Source: Zygnema cylindricum (lineage: Eukaryota > Streptophyta > Zygnematophyceae > Zygnematales > Zygnemataceae). From it: a stretch of DNA of 64,000 nucleotides. The position numbers and the translations under genes are program-made. Below are positions 34,210 to 44,708 of the stretch, piece after piece. The notes under the pieces were generated by a model, which ran no database searches, was not told where the DNA came from, and was given only the letters and a program-made list of their open reading frames with translations. The stretch covers positions 160,812 through 224,811 of the forward strand of contig JBBHKE010002729.1 in the NCBI GenBank assembly GCA_037447655.1. Direction: 5' to 3'. Position 1 is the first letter of the stretch. The number at the start of each line of letters is the position of its first letter.

Positions 34210-34910
34210 GTGATGATGGCTTCGTCTCCGAGTTACAAGAGGGAAAGAGGGAAAGAAAGAGAGAGGGACGGAGGGATAGAGGGAGGGAGGGAGGGGGGGA
34301 GAGAAGGAAGCAAAGAGAGAGAGAAGGAAGCAAAGAGTGAGAGAAGGAAGCAAAGAGGGAGAGAGAGAGAGAGAGAAAAAAATGAAAAGAGGTGGGAGAG
34401 AGAGCGGGGGGGGGGGGGGGGGGTCCCTTTTTTCCTATATTTTTCCCCCCCTTTCTCTCCATCTTTTCGCATCTCAGTCTCTCCCTCCAACATTTACCCA
34501 CTCCTCCCTCCCGTCCCCTTACCCCTCTGCCTCTTTTTGGGCCCTTTTTCTCCCATCCCTTCTCCCCCTTTTGGACCATCGCTTCTTTCCTCCTCTTTCC
34601 GTCTCTCTCCATCTCATCCCCCTCTCCCCCACTTGCATTTTAGTCTTATTGCCAAAAAATGGATAAAATTCCGTAGGAACTCCCCCTCTTTTCTTTTCCT
34701 CCCCTCCCTCTCACTCCCTATCTCGCTCACTTCTCCATCCCTTTCCCCGTCCCTCTCCATCTCCCTCCACCCCTCACCTATATTTCAGCCTCTTTCCAAT
34801 TCAAAATGCTGCTCCCTCTCTCTTTTTTCTCTTTTTTCCTCTCTCTCCCCCTCTACGTCCCTCACCCTCCACCCCCCACGTGTAGTTCAACCTCTTTCTG
34901 AGACATAGTT
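34210..34910. repeat. Purine block switching to pyrimidine block
   Basis: 34240-34430 is GA/GGGA-rich, with a run of about 17 G at its end. 34440-34900 is C/T-rich. The C/T part contains a repeated segment of the type CCTATATTTCAGCCTCTTTCC (about 34625, 34778, 34880 and again near 35995). All frames here are low complexity on both strands. Confidence 0.85.
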
Positions 34911-34959
34911 TATAGAATTCCGTTGGCATTTTTTAGTGTGGAACATCCACCTCCGCCGT

Positions 34960-35720
34960 ATTTATCGTTTTGGGAAGGAGACAAAGAGCTGAAAATACAA
35001 AAAATAAAAGGTGGGAATTTGGAATATTTCTCAAGAAGTGAACGTTTCTTTCTTTTTTTTGTTTTTTTTTTTTTTTTCCGGAATTTTTTTGAGCATTTTT
35101 TGAATTTTTTGGGATTTTTTTGGGTTTTTTTAGAGGGTTTTTTTAGGTGAATCTTGGCCATCGCAGAATTTATGATCAAGAAGAGGAGATGGAGAGCTGA
35201 AAAAGACAAAAAACAGAGAGTGGGTATTTGAGGAAATTTTCTTATATGGATGTTTTCTTATTTTCCCAAGCATATTTAGAAAATTTTGTGATTTCTTTTT
35301 CGACTATTTTTTGTGATTTTTTAATGTTTTTTTTGGGGTTTTCAGCGGGGTTTTTTTCCGGACATTGTTAAGGTTGAATATTGACTCATGTTTTTTTGAG
35401 CAATCTTTGAATTATTATAGATCTATTTTTGAAATTTAGAGTTTTTAAGAAGGTTTTGAAGGTAGAAAATTGGCTTCAGAGATTTCTGTAACTATGGGAA
35501 AGTGATGGAAAGCTGAAAAAAAAAAAAAAGTTGGTATTTAGGAAAAAAAATCGTGGACTACAGGAATTTTTTCTTTATTAATTTAAGTTATTATTTAGTG
35601 TGTTTAGAATTATTTTTTACTTTTTTTGGATTTTCAATATGGTTTTAGAAGGTTAGATATATGGCTTTGGGGGGGAGATGAGGAGCTGAAAAAAAAAAAA
35701 GGAGAGAAAAGACGTTTTTA
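34960..35720. repeat. Degenerate repeats with GAGAGCTGAAAA core
   Basis: A segment of the type GGAGATGGAGAGCTGAAAA followed by A-rich sequence and GTGGGTATTTGG recurs near 34975, 35180, 35495 and 35672. It is separated by T-homopolymer-rich DNA. No gene was recognised. Confidence 0.65.
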
Positions 35721-35759
35721 AGATTTTTTTGGATGATTTTGGATTTTTTTTGACTTTGA

Positions 35760-35778
35760 GAGGTTTGATGGAGGGAGG

Positions 35779-35856
<78 letters not shown>

Positions 35857-36070
35857 AAGGGCGAGAGTTCCCTCTCTCCCTTCCTTCATCTCTCTTCCCC
35901 CTTCTTCCCCTTTCCCTCCCCTCCCCTCCCCTCCCCCCCTTCCCCCACTCTCTCCCTCCATCTCCCCCTCTCTCTCCCTCTCCCTCCACCACCCACCTGT
36001 ATTTCAGCCTCTTTCCTATTCAAATTCCCCCTCCCTCTCCCCCTCCCTCATTCTCCACCCTTCACTTGTC
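35760..36070. repeat. (GA)n microsatellite followed by (CT)n
   Basis: About 90 bp of GAGAGA switch near 35865 to C/T-rich sequence, forming an imperfect inverted repeat. The Arg-Glu and Ser-Leu frames are artefacts. Confidence 0.9.
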
Positions 36071-36075
36071 GCCCC

Positions 36076-36372
36076 CATTCAAAAATCCCATTCCAAAAAC
36101 CCGTTTTAGAAACCCAATTTCCAAAACCCGATTTCCCAAAACCCCATTTAAAAAAATCCCATTTTACAAAACCCCATATTAAAAACCCCATTTTTTAAAC
36201 CCCCACTTTTTCAAAAACCCGATTTCCAAAAACCCCATTCCAAAAAATCCCATTCCAAAAAACCCCATTTAAAAAAATCCCAATTTACAAAACCCCATAT
36301 TAAAAACCCCCATTTCGTAAAAATCCCATTCCAAAAAACCCCATTTAAAAAAACCCCATCTCCTAAACCCCC
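36076..36372. repeat. AAAACCCCATTT minisatellite
   Basis: About twenty imperfect copies of a 12-16 bp unit such as AAAACCCCATTTAAAA. In the minus frame it yields a Trp/Gly/Phe repeat that only looks like protein. Confidence 0.9.
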
Positions 36373-36380
36373 CTTTGTAC

Positions 36381-36456
36381 CCTGTACGAAATCCATGAGA
36401 TCCTTCTGCTGCTCCTCCACCGTCGGCTTCCGCGACATTTCCACCCTCTCAGACAT
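36381..36456 (-). CDS. Possible first coding exon of an unrecognised gene
   Basis: An ATG at 36456 opens a 25-residue stretch, MSERVEMSRKPTVEEQQKDL then MDFVQ, with balanced codon use unlike the surrounding low-complexity DNA. It is followed by a weak possible donor (G then GTACAAAG, 36374-36380). Beyond that the frame enters the AAAACCCCATTT array, which would be intronic. Upstream DNA (36460-36560) is not repetitive. I do not recognise the protein and found no second exon, so this could equally be chance or a fragment. Confidence 0.3.
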
Positions 36457-36561
36457 CAGATAACGACAAAAGTTGTACGGACGGCAGCATCCGGAAGATA
36501 ATTTTTCTCCATCCCGCGAATTCCGGATTGTACGGCCGCGTTGTTTCGAGGGATATAAGCT

Positions 36562-36720
36562 ACAGAGGAGGGGGGGGGGGGGGTGAGGGAGGAGGAGGGA
36601 AAGGGGCGAGAGGGAAAGGGAGAGGGAGAGACGGAAAAGGAGAGTGAAAGAGGGAGGAGGGGAGAGGGAGAGGGGGGGAGAGGGTAAGCAAGAGAGGGAG
36701 AGATGGGGAGAGATGCTAAA
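36562..36720. repeat. GA/G-rich low-complexity block
   Basis: Polypurine sequence with a run of about 13 G followed by GGGAGAGGGAGA-type repeats. Confidence 0.9.
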
Positions 36721-37062
36721 TGGCTTTTACTAAATGCTTAGTTTCCTGCTCGAGAAAATCCGTACAACGAAATCTCATTTGAAAACCGAAAAAAATTGTC
36801 GTTTCTCCCGTCCGTTACATGGGTCAGATTCACACGTGCGGCATTCATGGGTGACGTGGCAGGTTATAAGACTGCCACGTGGTCCGATGTAAACGTGACA
36901 AAATGAGACGGTGTGCTCGTTTGAATCCGCCTTCTGTATCATTCCGTTGTCCGTACAGAGCGTCAAATCGTTTCATATTTGAAATCGTCATCCGTACACT
37001 ATTGTACCGTCATTCGTACATTTTAACAGCATCGTCGGCCGTACAATTTCCCTTCATAGGTT
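36721..37062. other. Non-coding, GTACGG/CCGTAC-rich
   Basis: Several CCGTAC copies (for example about 36950, 36991 and 37040) and no recognisable gene. Confidence 0.4.
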
Positions 37063-37065
37063 TTA

Positions 37066-38100
37066 GGGTATGTTCCCATGGAACCGAAACTTAGACTTGT
37101 AACTTTGTTTTTTAGTGAAGATTCTCCATAGTAATTTTTAGACTGTTCCTATGTTCGAAAACGAAATCGTTACAATAAATTGTGACGGTTGTAGACGTGG
37201 GTACAATTTGTGACGGTTGTAGACGACTACAAAACTACACTTTGAATCGATATTAGCTTTATGAACGATATATCGGCACCCCCAATTTTTCTGGGTTTTA
37301 CCTGAAATAGAATTAACAACACTATTATTTTTTTACGTTGATTAAGGTTCTGGTGAATTAGCGTAAATAATTCTAATTTATGATTTTATTGGTGTACGGA
37401 TTTGTCAGTCCGTACAAAATGGGTCTTTGTTAAGTAGAAAAGTACGAAACATGGATTAAAATAATCGCGATCGCACTTAAAACTTCGCTCATAATAAAAG
37501 GCAAAATGCGATTGTACCTAATTTACTGTAAATGTATTAATCGCCTAATAATTACACGGGGGAAAACCCAAATTAGAGTTATGAATAAATTAGAGTAAAA
37601 GGACACGACGGTGTAAGATTTGTCAAAATTTTTACTTTTACCTATTTTACCGTGAAGATCCTGATGGCAACTCTGTTGTACCCAAATCAGCGTTATGGAT
37701 CAATTAGAGAAAAACAATATTTTCAAAATCTTGAAACGCTAATTAATTTTTAACACTAATATATTCTTAATGCTAACAACTATTCAAGGTGTAGCGACAA
37801 TTGGTGACTTTGACAAAATAGAAACGTTTGTAAACGTCTAGCTTTTTGTTACATTGTAGATAATTAGGGTTTTGTGACATTTTGACATCATGCTCACTTA
37901 ATTTTAAAACTTTACGCCATGGTTTCCAATTTTGTTTTTTCGTCTTTTTTCACTCAACCTGCCATCAAACTACGACCAAAACTAGTCAAATTAATCATTT
38001 TTAAAGCTTTAACATTTAATACCATTATCTTTGTGTTTCATTCCAAACATTGTGAGATAGAAGCGATAGTGTGTGGTTTCCCCTTCCCCTCACACTACAC
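37066..38100. mobile_element. Harbinger-like element with internal insertion
   Basis: The left end GGGTATGTTCCCATGGAACC follows TTA (37063-37065). The subterminal sequence to about 37240 and the stretch 37855-38060 (CCATGGTTTCC, CATCAAACTACGACC) match the corresponding parts of 1910-4297. Between them lies about 600 bp of unrelated AT-rich DNA, ending with a CAAGGTGTAG motif, which looks inserted. A right terminus is not clear. No transposase. Confidence 0.5.
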
Positions 38101-39890
38101 TATAAATCATTATTACCATTAAAAACGCTATTTACGCGCCCCCAAATTTTGACCCTCGAACTTAAAATAAAACCAATAACTCTACATATTTGGTATTGTC
38201 CATTAGCGTTGATAACTCTCATTTGGACGGTTTTTAGATAGTGTCATGTACAAAACGTGTCACTCCGTATTAAAGTTGCTCGTTATTTCGTACAATCGTA
38301 CAAAAAAGGCGTCAGATAACGGAGTCGACACGCGAAAGTGGGTGCATCGGCACGAAAAAGTGCACTCAAATTTTATTCCTGGTGAGAAAGATGGGGGAAA
38401 ATCACTCGAGTTTGTCTTCACGTGTTTAAACGTCTACCACCATGTGAATAATGGCTATACCTGCCATACTATTGGGAAAATGTACTAAAGTTATAGTTAT
38501 GCATAAGTAAGAGAAAATTGTTTTTGGCGAAAGGCTTTGAACTTAAATCTAGGTTAATGAAACTAATGGCTTTCGTACACTAATTATTGCTTCACATCAA
38601 TAGCGATCCACGGTGTACCTCTGCCCTCTCCCTCGGTCTTGAAATTAAACATGCCAATATTGGTATTAAATGAGAAAAAATCAGAGAATTTTCTTTTGGA
38701 CTAACTTTGGGCATGGTTTGGTCGAGTGATAAATAACAAAAAAAAAAGTTGTAAAGTCATGGTCGTAAAGTTATAGGTTTAGTGACGTTGACGTTGTGTC
38801 ACAATGTCACCAAAACCTAAAGATCTACTATGTCACGATTAGACTAAGACGTCCACAATAATACGAAAAAATTATGCTTATTGTTTTTAACAGTCATAAA
38901 ATTATGTAACGATTATAATCGCCACATAAACAAGTAGCGATTTATTTTTCGCAAAATGGAACTCTTTAACAAATTTGTACAAATAATCTTCATTAAAACA
39001 ATTTCATATTGCTAAATCACATTTACATGGTACGCACCCTAACTGATCATAAAATTTTCTCCGTACGGACTACATATGCAAGAGGCTCTCCATACGCAAC
39101 AATACCTGTTGTACATAAAAACAATTTTTATGTAAAAAGTATAGAGTGGTTAACAATTTTTGAAAAGTTTCCATAATAGTGTTAATGTAGTTTATTGTTA
39201 GCAACACTATAGTTTATGATTTCGGGTCAAATAAAAGGTTTCAATGGTTTTGTCAATGTTGTTAACGATGACAGTGTGGGTTTTAGGTTTCAAGCTTAGA
39301 CAACACAGTTTTGAACCTATTCTGGGGAGACCCAAACTTTTTAGTATTGTGTATCAGCAAGGTTTTGCCGATAATCGATATGTACATTTTTGGCTTTTTC
39401 AAGAAATCGATATATTGGCAGAACACATCGACACATGTGTTATCGCCGATAAAAAATTGATAATATCAGTTTTTTATCACGATAACACCAGTACGAAAAA
39501 GTACGATTGCCGATGATTATACGGGTTGTACCATACAACCGTACAGTTTATTCCGTCGTACTGAACCGCCGTTATTCCGCTACCCAAAGTACGAAAGAGC
39601 TTGCTACACGTGGCATGCCACACTATATACTTGAAAAATACAATACAATATATTATAAAGTACTATGTATTTCCCACTTATCGCCAATAAAGAATTCGTT
39701 GGTCTCGGAGCGATAAATCGTACCCTTGACCGTTCGATAATCGATAACTATCGATAGTTGTGTCATCACGATAAATTTCTTGCCTATAGACAACACTATT
39801 AACTTTGCTACACATCCAGAATTAGCATCATGACCTCATCATAAAATCAAAGTACATCATAAAATTTGTACAAAACAAAGCTTGTACGAA
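38101..39890. other. Degraded repeat DNA, no gene recognised
   Basis: Holds one copy of the AGCGATCCACGGTGTACC motif (about 38600) and a cluster of CGATA/TATCG motifs at 39370-39770. Frames here, including 39244-39516, show no domain. Confidence 0.4.
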
Positions 39891-39893
39891 TTA

Positions 39894-40150
39894 GGGTGCG
39901 TCTCCATGTACTTCAAACTTAGGGGAATTACTTTGTTTTTTAGCGCAAACCCGGCGAACCCGGTTTCAAGTGTCCCTGTGTGTAAAAAAAAATGTTACTA
40001 AAAGGTGTGACGATTGTATACGTTGACAATGCCCGTGACGCCTACCAACGTCTAAGATATGTGATGACGCACCGGATTGTTCAAAATAGTCAGTGACGTC
40101 GCATAACTTTACGTGACATTTGTAGACATTTACCTTTTCAGCCCTTTGTC
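39894..40150. mobile_element. Harbinger-like end fragment
   Basis: TTA then GGGTGCGTCTCCATGTACTT, followed by GGCGAACCCGGTTTCAAGTG, which resembles the fragment at 42290-42340. The partner end is missing. Confidence 0.5.
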
Positions 40151-42065
40151 CATGGATGCTGTCCATGGTTGAAGCTATCTTTGCTGTACGGCTGCCTTTT
40201 TGGCAATGAACCTCTATTCCTATTTCATAAACCTTATCTCATATTTGATATAATCACCAGAAATTAAGTTTTTTTTTTTAACTCGTAGAGGATGCATTGA
40301 TTTTTTCACTCTTGTGTAAAGAAATAAAGATAATAAAGAAAAATAAATAGAAATAATAATAAAAATCGTAATAAAGTTTGATTTTAGAATAACTGATTTG
40401 CATAGTAGATTAAGTGTGACGTAATGAAACCAATACTAAGCACAACAATAAGATTATTTTTTATGAAAATTCAGTTTTCTCCAACAGCGGTCAACGTCAA
40501 GCTTCCTCGTGAAAGGATGAGGATTAGTGAAATTTAGAGGAGTGATGCAATTTTAATGGAGAGTTTAAGGAGAGACTGCGAGGTTGCGTGAGAGGGGTGG
40601 CGTGTGCGACTTACTGGGGCGGGTGGCGTGTGCGACTTGCTGGGGCGCCCGTAGAGATTTATCACGATTTCGTCAAATGGCATTGGAATTTTTAGACCCC
40701 TGGAATGGAAAAATCCGTACTAAACGAAACGTGACAAAACAAAACAAATTGTGTACTTCCATAAACGCAAACCGACAAAACATAACGAATAGTGTACCTT
40801 TCGCCGTCGCTTGAATTCGTTTGAAATTTTTGTAGATTTTTATGTTGATAATTGTGTATTTTCTAGGTCTGAATTTACTCTATGTGTTTGTCAAATGGTC
40901 TTCAAAAGTCATCCATACTTGTTGTAGTCACTGGAAGACAGGGATAGCCATGGTTTCCGCTATAATCAGAAAGTAAGATGACCAAAATGTTAGACTTAAT
41001 CGGATTTGATTCTAAGTCTTTCAGTGGTATGACGTATGGCATAATATGACGCTTTATCCCTTAGGTCTTAATAAAAAGATATATGCATATGGTTCGCTAA
41101 ATAGTTAAAGTTGCTAACTCCTGAATTTGAACCTGCGTCTGAGACTGCTTAATAAGCATACGCCTTATCCAATAAAGCGTTGCGAGACGAGGCACATAAT
41201 ATGTTCGGAACGTATAGAAACGTGGTCTTTAACTACATACTCTATATGTGGATTACGAAACGAAGCGACCTAAACATTCAACGGTCAACATGGAACGATG
41301 ATCGTTGAATTTCAACGGTCAACATTATTCGGTGCGCCGTCAGATCGAACGGCATAAATTGATTGCCAAACTACGAAAGGACGGCACGCGTGAGTGCCGG
41401 CATAATGGAAAGGTTTTTTGGCAGTACTTCGCAAAAATGGAGGAAAATGACACGTGGCACCATCCTATAGGATGTCGAAAAAGAAAGGGACAGAATGGCG
41501 ACGACTTATTTGCCACGTGGCAGACCGAGAGTGGTGTCGTATAATTTTGTACATAAAGTACAGCTGCTATCGTACTTTATATGTACATTATATAGTTTAT
41601 GATTATTTGAGTAGGTTCTTAGTACTTAGACATTTTTGGAAGCCCTCTCTCCTAGAGGCATTCTATATGAATTCGTTGTCTTTGAACAACCATAACTTCA
41701 TGCTCAAGGGAGCAAATTCAGAGATTCTTTTTGCTGCGCACTCACAAGGGTGTAGTTGGTCATATTTTTTGCCTGCCAGGGTGGCCGCATTTATAAGGGA
41801 AATTCAAAGTGGGTGAATGTGTCCAAATATCATATTCTAACTTTGCATTTTGTGGTGGAACTGAGCACACAGATAGTCTTATTTCACAGAGGTGAAGCTG
41901 TAATAGGGTTCCAAATGTCAACAGGTCAATCATTTGGTCTTATATAAACTTGGAGTCGGCACTATCTAGATTAACTTCTTTGGATCTGCGAATTCTGTGT
42001 GGCAATGGATCCCATATAATTTCATTTTACACGTGCGAATATGTGTTCCTATTTGTTTTTCGGAA
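40151..42065. other. Non-coding; small repeats, no gene recognised
   Basis: Contains a tandem pair GGTGGCGTGTGCGACTTRCT (40597 and 40624) and, at 41640-41950, an inverted diverged relative of part of the S block (shared GGAGCAAATTCAGAGAT). No protein domain was recognised in the frames here. Confidence 0.45.
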
Positions 42066-42423
42066 AAAAATGTTTTAAAACACATATTCCATGTGTTTTA
42101 ATGTAAAGTTTGAAGATGACGTTTTTTGGCGTGGCCGTGGGTCAAAGAACACAAGACGACAACATGTCGTACATCCTAAATTCGATGATGACGCAAAATG
42201 TTATTTTCATTTTTTTCGATTTTTTTGTACGGTTGAAACTTAAACAGTAAGAAAAACCTTTACCTAGCGTAAGTCCCCAAGTACTTGTAACTAAGCGAAC
42301 TTGCTTTGTATTTTAGCTCGGATCCGCCAGACCCGGTTTTTAAGTGTCCCTATGATTGTAAGGACGAAATCATAACTTACGCTTGTAACGATTGTTTACG
42401 TCGACAATACTTGTGACGGTCGT
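42066..42423. mobile_element. Harbinger-like fragments interrupted by the gypsy LTR
   Basis: A small palindrome (TAAAACACAT...ATGTGTTTTA, about 42074-42098) and the GTTTGAAGATGACG run match the central part of the 1910-4297 family. From about 42266 a second fragment resembles 39894-40150. The sequence stops at 42423, where the LTR begins, and does not resume on the far side of the gypsy element. Confidence 0.5.
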
Positions 42424-42894
42424 TGTAAAAGAAGCACGCCACACCACAACACGTTATAATGCACAGCGGAAACACCAAGGATCCTCCCGTAGCAACAGCA
42501 GGAATACACAGAACTCACAGACAAGGTTGAGCTTTATTACTTGAGAGAGAGAGTACAAGATTGCGCTAGCTGCGTCGGTCTACTTCTGGTGTCCTATTCA
42601 CTAGGTCTACTCGCTTATTTAAACTAGCTACCTGCTAGTCAACCTAGTACTGTACAGCTGTACACGTGGGCCGAGATCTATCCAAAACTTCCTTCTAGAA
42701 CTATACAGTTCTATCTACATTTTGCGGCGTTGCTATACTTGCGCTGCTGCGCTACTAAGTTGCTATGCTGCTATGCTGCGCTGGTCTGGAATCGCAGCTG
42801 CGCTGCTCTGGAATCGCAACTGCGCTGCTCTGAAATCGCAACCATAGCAGCCTAGCCCCAGCCACTAAGTACCCAACTCTGTAACCCTGTTACA
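42424..42894 (-). repeat. 3' LTR of the chromovirus
   Basis: 471 bp bounded by TGTAAAAG and CCTGTTACA (TG...CA). It contains a GCGCTGC-rich stretch (42735-42840) and a short GA run. About 99% identical to 49278-49747 and more diverged from 54189-54628 and 60864-61371. Confidence 0.97.
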
Positions 42895-42906
42895 CTGCCT
42901 CCCACT
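42895..42906 (-). other. Polypurine tract
   Basis: AGTGGGAGGCAG on the minus strand, directly beside the 3' LTR, is in the position and composition expected for the plus-strand primer. Confidence 0.75.
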
Positions 42907-42941
42907 AAAAGGGTCCAGCGTCCCGCTGAACTTTGATTACC

Positions 42942-44708
42942 TCAGGGAAACTGTAATTGCCGGAGTATGTCATAGGTTTCTTCGCGATACTCTTCGAACT
43001 CCTGGCGAAGGGCGTCGAGTTGATTTTGTAGTTGTTCACATCGGGTCTCCAGTAATGCGATGTGATGATCTGCAGCTGCCAACCGCCTCCGAGTGATGCG
43101 TTCCCGAGCCTGATTTTCTCCTTCCTCAACCTCGGGTACGTCGGTTCGCTGCGGAACGTCTGCCGATGCAGGCTCCTCGGGTGCCGGAATCCTGGGTCCG
43201 GGTTCAGCCACTGGGGAGACTCTCTCTGGTTCCTCGTCCGCCGGTTCCCACCGAGGTACCTTCCGCAATTTGAAGGACACGTGGTTCCTTGCAGCTCGAG
43301 CCCGTTGCAGAGCGTTCTTTCGAGCCAGCTTGAGTACTCGCACCTCAGGGGTGACCTCCGCTCGAGAGATGATGTCGTGGAGGCGGACATCCCACGGGTG
43401 ATAATGGCGGAGTAACCCGGGAACATCAATTTTGTACCTGTAGTTGTCCTCTACCACTTCCACGAATGGTAAGGTGTGCGGATTCAGCTGCACATAGCCT
43501 TTATGATTATTTCCCAGGTCCTTGGTCCGCATGAAATTCCACGCGGGGTGCGATGGAACGTCGGCAGGGATACGGATAGGATCTCCAGGCTTCCCTATCC
43601 GCCATTCCTCGGGCCACTCTGAGGGGTTCCAATAAAACCTCTTGGCAAAGCTGAATGTGAGGTGCGGATGCTGGGTGTCGACCGGTAGTGGGAAGAGATA
43701 GTCGGGGATATCTTCTCCCTGTTCACTCTCCTCCTCCGAATCTCTTCGGTTTTCGCGCAAGAGAAACACATCGTCACCACTGGGGTATTGTTCCTCTGCC
43801 TTCCTCTCCGCGCTTTCAGACGACTGCTCGTCCGCGGTGCTCTCCTTGTTCGGGTCCCGCATCACCTCTAGATACGAGGCGCGCTCCTCAATTGGCGGAG
43901 GTGTTGGTTCTCGTTCCGGTTCCTCTGCCTCCGACAACTCATGGTCTTCCTTGAGTTCCTCATCACCTTCCCGGGTTGGGGTGTATTCAGGGTCCTGTGA
44001 GTTTTCTGACCCCTCCCCTGCACTGGTTTCTGCCGGTCCTGCCTCGCTACTGGCGCTTTTCTCCAGTTCCGGCTCCACTTCTACCTCTCTTCGCCTGCTT
44101 GCTTCCATCATGGCTTCCGCCGCCCTTAGTAATCTCTCGGGACGGTTCGGGTCTTCTTGTCTCCCTCGTACCAGTCTCCTCCTTTTCGGGGGTGGAGAGG
44201 ACGACGACGCCATAGAACCTGCTGAATCAGACAATTCCGGTAGCTCTAGAAGCGAAGGGAGACTGATTGTGCGGAGAGAAGTAGTTTCCAAGCTATCGAG
44301 ACTGGATTGGTTGTGAGGACGAATGACGGCTATATTTCCGGGGGTTGAGGGTTTCACTCTTGAAATGTGCGAAGCGTCGCAGTGGGCGAGGATATCGCAG
44401 CGTCCAACATTTATGAAACTGCGCTGCTGCGGTGAAACCGAGGGTTCGTCGTCACCTACATAGTGAAACACAATTGCGCCGTTGCGCTTTCCTGTCAGCG
44501 CAGCGGTGGTACTGAGATTCTCTAACGTCATCGTAACTATGTTGCGCTGCGGTGACTGCGCTGCTACCGCGCTGCGGTATGGTGACATCGCCGCTGCGGT
44601 CCCTTGCCGCTTCCCCCATATGATTGCGATGGTTGCGCCACTGCGATTTGCTCCTTGGTTGCGGCCGCTGCGATTGCCCCTCCTGTTGCGCTGAGTGTCC
44701 CCACTCTG
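42942..44708 (-). other. C-terminal extension downstream of the chromodomain
   Basis: Residues 1198-1785 of the polyprotein. Residues 1200-1360 are low-complexity (Arg/Gly/Asn, Ala, Ser). At 1363 a Met begins [14 protein letters not shown], a basic cluster like a nuclear-localisation signal. About 1400-1530 is highly acidic with Pro/Glu/Ser. About 1540-1690 looks like a folded domain ([47 protein letters not shown]). About 1740-1784 is a predicted coiled coil ([20 protein letters not shown]). I do not recognise the domain. Chromovirus Pol normally ends shortly after the chromodomain. The open frame over 1.7 kb implies it was selected or was captured recently. Confidence 0.8.

Noticed and set aside
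36076-36372. AAAACCCC array as an interstitial telomere
   Set aside because: The unit length is irregular and the unit differs from the plant TTTAGGG type. It is better described as an ordinary minisatellite.
40584-40814. Frame with GRVACATCWGA-type sequence
   Set aside because: It is produced by a short tandem repeat, with no domain.
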